DNA of 11,056 nt from assembly GCA_031554725.1 (NCBI GenBank), contig JAVBUZ010000015.1, forward strand, positions 1 through 11,056, read 5' to 3'. Shown here in pieces: positions 1-5,309 of the stretch; within the stretch, counting starts at the first letter, position 1, and each line of letters opens with the position of its first letter. The translations under genes were made by a program, and so were the position numbers. Source of the stretch: JAVBUZ01 sp031554725. GTDB taxonomy: Bacteria > Bacillota > Clostridia > Lachnospirales > Lachnospiraceae. A model generated the notes under the pieces. That model saw only the letters and a program-made list of their open reading frames with translations, ran no database searches and was not told where the DNA came from.

Positions 1-79
1 TCGTATCTTTTATTTCTTCTTTACTACAGCCACTAAATACTAATAGAATTACTAGCAGTAATCCAATTTTCTTTTTCAT
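1..79 (-). CDS. Lipoprotein N-terminus (partial, continues off the left edge)
   Basis: Only the first 26 codons are visible. They read MKKKIGLLLVILLVFSGC followed by SKEEIKDT. This is a lipoprotein signal peptide: lysines at residues 2-4, a hydrophobic stretch from about 5 to 15, and a lipobox FSGC with the lipidated cysteine at residue 18. Phe at -3 is slightly off the usual Leu/Val/Ile. The mature protein should be anchored to the outer face of the cytoplasmic membrane after Lgt and Lsp processing. The ATG is well supported: AAGGAG (87-92) lies 7 nt upstream, and a consensus extended -10 promoter lies at 133-161. The function cannot be told from this fragment. It follows the Tad operon on the same strand but has its own promoter and a likely terminator in front of it, so it is probably a separate transcription unit. 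Confidence 0.85.
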   Translation of the reverse strand, partial: MKKKIGLLLVILLVFSGCSKEEIKDT

Positions 80-86
80 GTATTTT

Positions 87-92
87 CTCCTT
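87..92 (-). promoter_or_regulatory. Ribosome binding site of the lipoprotein gene
   Basis: AAGGAG on the minus strand, 7 nt before the ATG at 79. It fixes the start of a gene that is cut by the window edge. Confidence 0.8.
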
Positions 93-132
93 TTTCCCTT
101 TAGATTCCCTTTAATCTTTTACAATTAGAAAT

Positions 133-161
133 ATTATAACACATAAATATCTTAAAGCCAA
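133..161 (-). promoter_or_regulatory. SigA-type promoter with extended -10, for the lipoprotein gene
   Basis: On the minus strand the -10 box is TATAAT (138-133), a perfect consensus, preceded by TGT (141-139), which gives an extended -10. The -35 box is TTGGCT (161-156), 4 of 6 matches to TTGACA, with an exact 17-bp spacer. Transcription would start near 126 and leave a leader of about 45 nt. The -35 box and part of the spacer lie within the downstream arm of the hairpin at 145-203, so termination of the Tad transcript and initiation of the lipoprotein transcript share the same DNA. Confidence 0.75.
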
Positions 162-203
162 AAGAAAACTCTATTTGAGTTTCCCTTGGGTTTTAAGATA
201 TTT
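145..203 (-). terminator. Long hairpin, probable terminator of the Tad operon
   Basis: Two 27-nt arms (203-177 and 171-145) flank a 5-nt loop (176-172). As minus-strand RNA there are only two mismatched positions (188/160 and 191/157), and two A-C oppositions in the DNA become U-G wobbles. Read as plus-strand RNA there are three mismatches, so the structure fits transcripts from the Tad side better. The tip pairs GGGAAACTC with GAGTTTTCT and is followed by TTT, which resembles a short intrinsic terminator with a weak U-tract. It starts about 105 bp after the stop of the last Tad gene. No strong U-run follows the full-length stem, so termination efficiency is uncertain. Confidence 0.6.
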
Positions 204-207
204 GTAG

Positions 208-259
208 TACCCCTTTCGTTTGTAATACCATATAAATACTCTGCCTCTCGAAAGGGGTA
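208..259. repeat. Perfect 11-bp inverted repeat with a 30-nt loop
   Basis: TACCCCTTTCG (208-218) is exactly complementary to CGAAAGGGGTA (249-259). The 30-nt interval between them contains AATACC (224-229), which can pair with GGTATT (256-261), so a second, mutually exclusive fold exists. It lies between the stop of the cpaB-like gene (310) and the terminator-like hairpin. It could be a 3'-UTR structure, a protein-binding palindrome or a remnant of a mobile element. The sequence alone does not decide. Confidence 0.6.
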
Positions 260-280
260 TTCTTGTCCCAAAAATCCGTA

Positions 281-300
281 TATTCAGTTGTCAAGGTGCC
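281..300 (-). other. Noncoding CCTTGACAACTGAATA-type motif
   Basis: The minus strand reads GGCACCTTGACAACTGAATA, starting 10 nt after the stop of the last Tad gene. I recall closely similar CCTTGA(A/C)AACTGAATA strings in noncoding Firmicute DNA, such as the spacer before 23S rRNA and leaders within conjugative elements. Here there is no rRNA or tRNA next to it. The similarity is from memory and was not searched, so its meaning (leader element, element remnant, chance) is open. Confidence 0.3.
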
Positions 301-309
301 TTTGTGCTT

Positions 310-990
310 CTAATCCAACACTTTTACAACTCTCAGATTTCCTTCGCTTATTTCTGCGTAGAATTGCTCTATATTTTCTTTCTCAAAGATAATGTTAACT
401 CTGGATGCCACTGCAGTTTTGTCTTCACTATCTATAAGATTTCCCGTAACATCAAATACCTGCTCAATGAATACATTTTCCCAAACTAAGGTTGCTTCTT
501 TTAATTCTTTTTCACAGATGTATATATGTATCCTATCGCCAGCTCTTAATGTACCTGTGACCACCTGATATAAGTCCTCTACCTTAAAACCTGCTCTCAC
601 TGGCTCCTTCATTTGGCTTGTGATCTCATCTAGACTCTCAAACATCCCTACCATCACAATAGTTCCAACGTCGATATTATAAATTGGTAGAAGACCATAT
701 ATTTGCTGAGCATCTGCAAGTGCTGTACTTGGTATCAGCTTTTTGTCCAACTCCTTTGTCTCGAAATAAGTAGCTATGTTAGCTTCTGTTATAATTTGTC
801 CCTTAGGAACCATTTTCACTGCGGTATATACCATTCCTTTTTCGTAATCTATTAATGCATTTTTCTCGGCATTAAGCATAAGCATAAATACAATAACTGA
901 TACAAACAATGCTAAAATAATTGCTCCAGGCAATATGTTTTTACTTTTATCTGTTCCTATTTTTTCTTTCTTTTCTTTCTTAAGTGCCAT
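310..990 (-). CDS. cpaB: CpaB/RcpC-like SAF-domain protein of the Tad pilus
   Basis: This 226-residue protein is the last gene of the Tad operon. It has a lysine-rich cytoplasmic start (residues 1-18), one membrane span (about 19-40), a SAF-like domain (about 53-117, beginning with AVKMVPKGQIIT) and a C-terminal CpaB/RcpC region (about 128-224) containing the typical GTLRAGDRIHIYI strand-turn. CpaB/RcpC proteins are extracytoplasmic Tad assembly factors. In diderms they work with the secretin, and in monoderms, where no secretin exists, the role is less clear. The start is supported by AGAGGT (1000-1005), which overlaps the stop of the gene before it. The length is at the short end for CpaB. 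In many Tad loci cpaB lies near the front; here it is last. The family assignment is good, the exact job is inferred. Confidence 0.85.
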   Translation of the reverse strand: MALKKEKKEKIGTDKSKNILPGAIILALFVSVIVFMLMLNAEKNALIDYEKGMVYTAVKMVPKGQIITEANIATYFETKELDKKLIPSTALADAQQIYGLLPIYNIDVGTIVMVGMFESLDEITSQMKEPVRAGFKVEDLYQVVTGTLRAGDRIHIYICEKELKEATLVWENVFIEQVFDVTGNLIDSEDKTAVASRVNIIFEKENIEQFYAEISEGNLRVVKVLD

Positions 991-1003
991 CTATTTCATA
1001 CCT

Positions 1004-1558
1004 CTATTTGCTATTTACAATGTCTACTAGTTTTTCATTTTCTGCATTAACATGTATTTCTAATATTCCATCTATGAAAAACCCAATCTTACTATAAATA
1101 CTTGTAGCTTCAATTACGGTTCCTTCCGGTCCCTTTATACTTCCAAGTCCACCTATAATGTAGCTATAGCTCATGACTCCATTCTCATCAAAATGATACT
1201 CTTCTATATCGTTGCCCCAAATGTTATAGATAATATAATCTAGTATCTCTACTTTTCCTGAAATTGCCGCCTTATTTGGACATTCCCAATTTTCATCTAA
1301 ATCCAGATTTATTTTAAGTGCAGACTTGTACGTGTTATATGCCTTATTGAAATCGGCGATTACTAAATAATTGTTAATTCCATATGTCTCTATATCAATA
1401 ATTGCAGAGGCTAAATTAGAAGTAGCTAAGGCATCCTCAACAAAAGTCTTTGTCGCACGAAATTGTGATACTTGCATATTGGTTGCTAAAATGACCACAA
1501 AAAACATTAACATATAAAACCCAACAATGGTTCCCACTTTCCCCTCGCTCTTTTTCAT
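1004..1558 (-). CDS. Single-span pseudopilin-like protein (Tad operon)
   Basis: A 184-residue protein that begins MKKSEGKVGTIVG and has one hydrophobic span (about 8-28) followed by an extracytoplasmic domain rich in beta-prone, Tyr- and Ile-rich sequence. The layout (tiny positive N-terminus, early membrane helix, amphipathic stretch, then a globular domain) is that of TadE/TadF or minor pseudopilins. It shares the N-terminal KKS-x-G signature with the two preceding small proteins. A glycine at residue 6 could be the -1 position for a prepilin peptidase, but the Glu expected at +5 is missing (Ile). I do not recognise a named family in the C-terminal domain. TAGGAGAAG, overlapping the stop of the upstream gene, places AGGAG 7 nt before the ATG. 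The gap to the next gene is 13 bp. The role as a minor pilin is inferred from position and architecture. Confidence 0.65.
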   Translation of the reverse strand: MKKSEGKVGTIVGFYMLMFFVVILATNMQVSQFRATKTFVEDALATSNLASAIIDIETYGINNYLVIADFNKAYNTYKSALKINLDLDENWECPNKAAISGKVEILDYIIYNIWGNDIEEYHFDENGVMSYSYIIGGLGSIKGPEGTVIEATSIYSKIGFFIDGILEIHVNAENEKLVDIVNSK

Positions 1559-1568
1559 ACATCTTCTC

Positions 1569-1988
1569 CTAATTTTTAGCCGTAGACATTTTTTTTATAT
1601 TTATCGGAAAGCCTTTTTCTTGAAAAACAAGTTGAAACAAGCCACTTCCAGATGAACCTTCTGACGACAAGCTATCTGCCGACAACTCCCCTTGTATCAT
1701 AAGTATCACTGGATTTCCATACCCCACATCTGAAAAGCTAGTTCCCTCTAAGCTAATAGCCTTCATACCCATGTCTGCTAGTGCTTGCTCCATTGTGGTA
1801 CGGTCGGCTGGCTTTAAATAACCAACCGTCTCCATTCGTAAGATATACTGTCTCGCTATCTGACTTATATCCTCTCTTCGATTTACAAGCTCCATAATAT
1901 TTAAGTAAGCCATAAGAAGAATACTTATAACGATTAATACCAGCATTCCCGCAAATACTTCGTCTACAGAACCCTTACTTTTTTTCAT
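1569..1988 (-). CDS. TadE/DUF4320-like minor pseudopilin
   Basis: A 139-residue protein beginning MKKSKGSVDEVFAGM. It has one membrane span (about 11-31), an amphipathic continuation containing RQYILRMETVGYL, and a small C-terminal domain. The pattern of helix, then 'ARQ..LR..ETVGYL', then a short beta domain resembles TadE-like/DUF4320 proteins of clostridial Tad loci, which are minor pilus subunits processed by the prepilin peptidase. Glu is present four residues after the Gly-Ser junction, not in the classical +5 position after Gly. The start is unusual: no Shine-Dalgarno lies just before the ATG at 1988. The nearest one, GAGGAG, serves a 13-codon reading frame that begins at 2016 and overlaps this start by 14 nt. 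Losing one A from the A7 tract (plus-strand T7, 1979-1985) would join the two frames, so the true N-terminus may be longer. Confidence 0.65.
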   Translation of the reverse strand: MKKSKGSVDEVFAGMLVLIVISILLMAYLNIMELVNRREDISQIARQYILRMETVGYLKPADRTTMEQALADMGMKAISLEGTSFSDVGYGNPVILMIQGELSADSLSSEGSSGSGLFQLVFQEKGFPINIKKMSTAKN

Positions 1989-2016
1989 TTTTACTATTAA
2001 GCGCCATCATAATCAT
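1975..2016 (-). other. 13-codon ORF overlapping the start of the TadE-like gene
   Basis: It reads MIMMALNSKNEKK and then TAA. AAGAGGAGT (2025-2033), overlapping the pilin gene's stop, places GAGGAG about 9 nt before its ATG. This is the usual gene spacing in this operon. It ends 14 nt into the next gene (1988), so it could couple translation of that gene, whose own ATG has no Shine-Dalgarno. Alternatively it is the true 5' end of that gene, split by a one-base change in the A7 tract. Both readings rest on the sequence only. Confidence 0.4.
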
Positions 2017-2031
2017 ATACGCTTACTCCTC

Positions 2032-2256
2032 TTAAAAAGATTTACTACTAAGAATTCCAGATGCTTTCGTTGTCATTTCTCCAACTAAATTTTTCACAAA
2101 AGTTTCTAATACCCCATTTAAAATACCTACAATTAGTAGTGCTACAATACAAAGACCTATTGTAATCATAATTTTGTCAACTCCTTCACTTTTCTTGCAA
2201 AGAAGTTCCCCTACCTTTGTTTTTACTTTTTCTTTCATCATGAAAATTCTGTACAT
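2032..2256 (-). CDS. Flp-like pilin candidate (74 residues)
   Basis: This small protein has a basic N-terminal segment (residues 1-26), one hydrophobic helix (about 28-50, IMITIGLCIVALLIVGILNG) and a short polar tail. Its size, position right after TadC, and layout are those of the major Flp (type IVb) pilin. A plausible prepilin peptidase site follows the glycine in KKSEG (residue 25), giving a mature protein of about 49 residues, in the Flp range. However, the E5-Tyr/Phe motif of classical Flp pilins is absent: the residues after the glycine are VDKIM. It has the clearest ribosome binding site in the operon, AGGAGG (2266-2271) 9 nt before the ATG, as expected for an abundant subunit. The 49-bp gap before it is the largest in the operon. 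The alternative is a small membrane accessory protein. Confidence 0.65.
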   Translation of the reverse strand: MYRIFMMKEKVKTKVGELLCKKSEGVDKIMITIGLCIVALLIVGILNGVLETFVKNLVGEMTTKASGILSSKSF

Positions 2257-2265
2257 TTTTTAATT

Positions 2266-2271
2266 CCTCCT
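2266..2271 (-). promoter_or_regulatory. Strong ribosome binding site of the pilin-like gene
   Basis: A perfect AGGAGG, 9 nt before the ATG at 2256. It selects the first Met over the in-frame Met6 and Met7, and suggests high translation relative to the neighbouring genes. Confidence 0.75.
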
Positions 2272-2305
2272 AAATACTTGTTTAATTAGTTTCCATATCT
2301 TCTCT

Positions 2306-3139
2306 TTAAAAAATACTTGCTGCAGAAAACATCTGCAGTACGCAAGCATATATAACTACAGCAATCATAATTGCCATAATACCTAACATATAAAATGTTA
2401 CCTTTCGGTCAAGTGCTGCCTTCTTTTTTTGTAAAACCACTGACTCCATATCCTTTATCTGTTCTGAAATATCCGCCAATAGGTCTACCGCCTGTCCTGA
2501 TTCCATAGCCTGTAATATAATGATGCAAAAGGAGTCAATATACCGATCATCGAATTTACCTTGGAAATTTGCCAGTGCTGTCCTTAGATCAGCATTTAGT
2601 ATAAGCTCTCCTGATAAGTCGATAAGTGCATTCCGTAAGCGCTTATCCGTTACGTTTCCATAGCACTCCGTTAACGCATCAACCACATTAACTCCTGAAC
2701 GAATCTGTAATGACAGGGTATTAAATAATAAATTGATTTCCGGAAGCATTACCTCATTGTCCTGCTTGTTTATGTATACCATATACATTTTAGGTGCCTG
2801 AAATCCTACTATCGCTAAAAGAATGGATACCAAGTAGTGATATCTTGCACCATAAACAACACACACCACAGCAATTACTATTTTGGCTGCGTAAAACCGT
2901 ATGGGGTTCATTTTTTGACCTATATGATATGTGGCTCCCTTTTGGTTTAAAAATGCCTGTATCTTTTCATAGTCAAACCAACCCTTTCTTTGCTCCTTCA
3001 GTTGGTCATAAAATTTCTCATATGTCTCAGCTACTAGCTTTGCTGGATGATAGTTTAAGGATATTGATAGCAATAGGAAAAAGCTCAAAGCAGCAATAAG
3101 AACCGCGGTTATCTGTATTCCTATATGAAGCGTGTCCAT
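2306..3139 (-). CDS. tadC: TadC, type II secretion F-family inner-membrane platform protein
   Basis: A 277-residue integral membrane protein. Spans are seen at about 7-27, 82-97, 101-121 and 247-270. The cytoplasmic T2SSF-like domain (about 133-246) begins with the typical 'LPEINLLFNTLSLQIRSGVNVVDAL' type helix (a core motif of the family) and includes QAMESGQAVDLLADISEQI. With TadB it should form the inner-membrane platform on which the CpaF ATPase acts to insert or extract pilins. AAGGGGGAG just upstream, overlapping the stop of tadB, supports the ATG. It follows tadB by 14 bp in the usual order cpaF-tadB-tadC. Assignment as TadC rather than TadB is based on order and topology. Confidence 0.88.
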   Translation of the reverse strand: MDTLHIGIQITAVLIAALSFFLLLSISLNYHPAKLVAETYEKFYDQLKEQRKGWFDYEKIQAFLNQKGATYHIGQKMNPIRFYAAKIVIAVVCVVYGARYHYLVSILLAIVGFQAPKMYMVYINKQDNEVMLPEINLLFNTLSLQIRSGVNVVDALTECYGNVTDKRLRNALIDLSGELILNADLRTALANFQGKFDDRYIDSFCIIILQAMESGQAVDLLADISEQIKDMESVVLQKKKAALDRKVTFYMLGIMAIMIAVVIYACVLQMFSAASIF

Positions 3140-3153
3140 ATGTATACTCCCCC

Positions 3154-4095
3154 TTACCTATCTGTTGTCATTATCTGCCATACAAAGGATAAAACCAGTG
3201 TTGCTACTGCAAGCAGTGCTATACGCCCAATTGTTGTGTCACACAAAACATGCCACATGGAGGCGTTTAAGAACTTGTCAACCACAATAAAAACAATTAG
3301 AAGCATTAATAGCGTTACAAACATATTTAACATCGCTTCTTGTGCCATGCCTTTTCTTTCCTGTCTTGCCCTCACGTGCTGTTGAAGCACCTTGCGGCTA
3401 TTTTTGACCACCAGCGAGAAATTAGCCGAATATCTTGCACAAACTTCTATGTTTTTGATTAATTCTTTAAATCTTGGATGCTCAATTTTATCTGCCAAGG
3501 TAAGTAATGCCATATTGGTGTTTCCAGTCGTTTTGGCTTCATAGTAGCATTCGTTTAATGCACTTTTTAATGGCTCCCTCATGTACCAGCTTACCTTGTT
3601 AAAAATCCCCGTTACTTCACCTGCTGTAACACTATAGTTTCCCAAGATATTTAAAAACTCTAGCAGATTTTCGTCTACAGCCTTATAGTTTTTATGTATC
3701 AAAAGGCTTTCTATCACATAAAGTACGCCTAATGAAGCTATGGCCACCACTAAGCCATAAAGCCAACTTCTTAAAAGAAAAAAGCTTATAAAATAACTAG
3801 CCACTGCAATTAAAATACGTATAACAAGCCATAGCTCTAGTGTCAGAAATCGAAACATACTCCCTAATCCGCTGTAAAGAAAGCGTCTCTCCAGCCTTCC
3901 TACTATACCCGACTGTTCTTCAAAGATTGCAAGATTTCTTTTATGTTCCTTTGCCCTTTGCATGGATGTACTGTCTATAGAATCATAGGCTTCCCGAAGC
4001 TTGCTTTTTAATATCTGGCTTTTCCTTAATAAATAGAACAGACCAAAAAAACTAAAAAACAGTCCAAGAAAAATTACTATTTTTGCTGCTAACAA
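3154..4095 (-). CDS. tadB: TadB, type II secretion F-family inner-membrane platform protein
   Basis: A 313-residue protein with an N-terminal span (about 3-22), two central spans (about 86-108 and 110-131), a T2SSF-like cytoplasmic domain (about 145-250) and two C-terminal spans (about 255-273 and 289-308). This is the TadB pattern. It is the partner of TadC in the platform that couples the CpaF ATPase to pilin assembly. The start is a TTG: AAGGGG (4103-4108) lies 7 nt upstream, the first in-frame ATG would be at residue 45, and using it would lose the first membrane helix. The gap from cpaF is 18 bp. The T2SSF region contains the helical segment EPLKSALNECYYEAKTTG and the 'ARYSANFSLVVKN' loop. 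Confidence 0.88.
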   Translation of the reverse strand: MLAAKIVIFLGLFFSFFGLFYLLRKSQILKSKLREAYDSIDSTSMQRAKEHKRNLAIFEEQSGIVGRLERRFLYSGLGSMFRFLTLELWLVIRILIAVASYFISFFLLRSWLYGLVVAIASLGVLYVIESLLIHKNYKAVDENLLEFLNILGNYSVTAGEVTGIFNKVSWYMREPLKSALNECYYEAKTTGNTNMALLTLADKIEHPRFKELIKNIEVCARYSANFSLVVKNSRKVLQQHVRARQERKGMAQEAMLNMFVTLLMLLIVFIVVDKFLNASMWHVLCDTTIGRIALLAVATLVLSFVWQIMTTDR

Positions 4096-4102
4096 TTTTC
4101 TT

Positions 4103-4108
4103 CCCCTT
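4103..4108 (-). promoter_or_regulatory. Ribosome binding site that supports the TTG start of tadB
   Basis: AAGGGG, 7 nt before TTG at 4095. It decides for a non-ATG start, since no in-frame ATG lies nearby. Confidence 0.65.
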
Positions 4109-4113
4109 CCCTT

Positions 4114-5289
4114 TTATTTTCCTTCAAATAGTATTTTATACCGCATTTCCTTCTTCTCTTCATCCCACCCCTCTACGGAACATATCTGCTTTACTTTATA
4201 CTTTTCCATGAAAATTACTGTTTTAAAGCAATCCATCATGCGCATAAGCTCGTTGCGACTATACTTACTTTCATACATGGCATAGTCAACCACCTTGTTA
4301 ATGGCTCTAGGTGCATCGGGGCTATGAACGGTAGCAGCACATAGCTGTCCGGTGTAGGCGGCATTTAGAAGATACATGGCTTCCTCCCCCTTTACCTCAC
4401 CTACAATAAAGGCATCTACGTCCATCGTTAATCCCGCAATGCTAATATTCTTTAAATCATAATTTACTACGCTTTCTCCTGTTCCAGGTAAGGAGTGCAG
4501 AAACATCATATCTGGATGATTTTTTGTAGTAAGCTCGTCCGCTTGTTGCGCTACAAGGACAGACATATCATCTGGCAGTGTTTCCTTTAATGCATTCAAT
4601 ATGGTGGTTTTTCCTGAAGAATTTCCTCCGCATATAATTGTTGACCCCGTTCTAAATCTATCTACTAGTAACCTTGCATTTTCCTCATTTACTACCCCTT
4701 TGTCTATTAGTGCTTGTATCTGTGGGAAGTTTCTAGGTACCTTTCGAATACACAAATAAGGTTCTTTATATGTATTTAAAAGAGGCATAGTAATGGTAAA
4801 ACGCAGGATAAAATCGGGGTGACTCTCTGTATCTGTAAAACGCTGAATGGCATTTAAGTTTGAAACGCTCACTTGATTTTTCGTAGCAACAAACTCTACA
4901 AACTGCCGATATTCCTTATTTGACGAAAAGCAAATACCTGAATCCATTCTTTGCCCCTCTTTCTTAATCCTAATATTGTCATAGCTTACAATTCTAATAT
5001 CTGATATATCTATATCATCAATTAAAGGCGCCACCTTTGAATATCCAAAAATATATTGTTCAAAGAATTTAATAACCTCATTTGCTACCTCCTCCGTGGG
5101 GGTGTAATAGTTTGCAAGATGCTTTCTTGCACCTTGCAAAAATTGCTCCTTTTCAATCACCCCCTTATGCATCTGTACTAGCTCTAATTGTTTGGTTGTT
5201 GTGTAATCATCAATCAGATTTTGTAGTAGCTCCTCCGAGGACATATGGTTATCATTCATTGTAAGTTTATTTGTGCTAGTATTTTTCAT
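4114..5289 (-). CDS. cpaF: CpaF/TadA, Tad pilus assembly ATPase (T2SE/VirB11 family)
   Basis: A 391-residue cytoplasmic hexameric secretion ATPase that powers Tad/Flp pilus assembly. The helical N-terminus (1-75) is followed by the N-terminal domain (about 76-190) with the arginines Arg163 and Arg182 in 'LRFTITMPL' and 'CIRKVP'. Walker A is GGNSSGKT (221-228). Walker B is DAFIVGEV with Glu298 (292-299). The His box is 'AATVHSPDAPRAI' with His322. Two sites are off the family pattern. The Asp box, usually 'IEDTAEL', reads VAQQADEL (246-253), so both acidic residues are Gln. The Walker B end reads GEVKG where GEVRG is usual. AAGGAAG (5297-5303), 7 nt upstream, supports the first Met. The length is a little short for CpaF (often 400-480), mainly at the N-terminus. 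It lies 20 bp after the giant Ig-like gene. Confidence 0.95.
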   Translation of the reverse strand: MKNTSTNKLTMNDNHMSSEELLQNLIDDYTTTKQLELVQMHKGVIEKEQFLQGARKHLANYYTPTEEVANEVIKFFEQYIFGYSKVAPLIDDIDISDIRIVSYDNIRIKKEGQRMDSGICFSSNKEYRQFVEFVATKNQVSVSNLNAIQRFTDTESHPDFILRFTITMPLLNTYKEPYLCIRKVPRNFPQIQALIDKGVVNEENARLLVDRFRTGSTIICGGNSSGKTTILNALKETLPDDMSVLVAQQADELTTKNHPDMMFLHSLPGTGESVVNYDLKNISIAGLTMDVDAFIVGEVKGEEAMYLLNAAYTGQLCAATVHSPDAPRAINKVVDYAMYESKYSRNELMRMMDCFKTVIFMEKYKVKQICSVEGWDEEKKEMRYKILFEGK

Positions 5290-5309
5290 TCCATCACTTC
5301 CTTAAGCAA

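Noticed and set aside
186..489. Plus-strand frames of 61-68 codons at the left end
   Set aside because: They overlap the hairpin region and the antisense of the cpaB-like gene, and no ribosome binding site or domain is seen.
1975..1990. Programmed -1 frameshift at A AAA AAG in the 13-codon ORF
   Set aside because: The slippery heptamer is in phase, but the TadE-like frame is +1 relative to this ORF, so a -1 shift would not enter it.
2257..2305. Internal promoter in the gap before the pilin-like gene
   Set aside because: No -35/-10 pair with good spacing was seen; the gap holds only a strong ribosome binding site.
2794..3385. Plus-strand frames opposite tadC and tadB
   Set aside because: They have no family resemblance and are antisense to convincing membrane protein genes.
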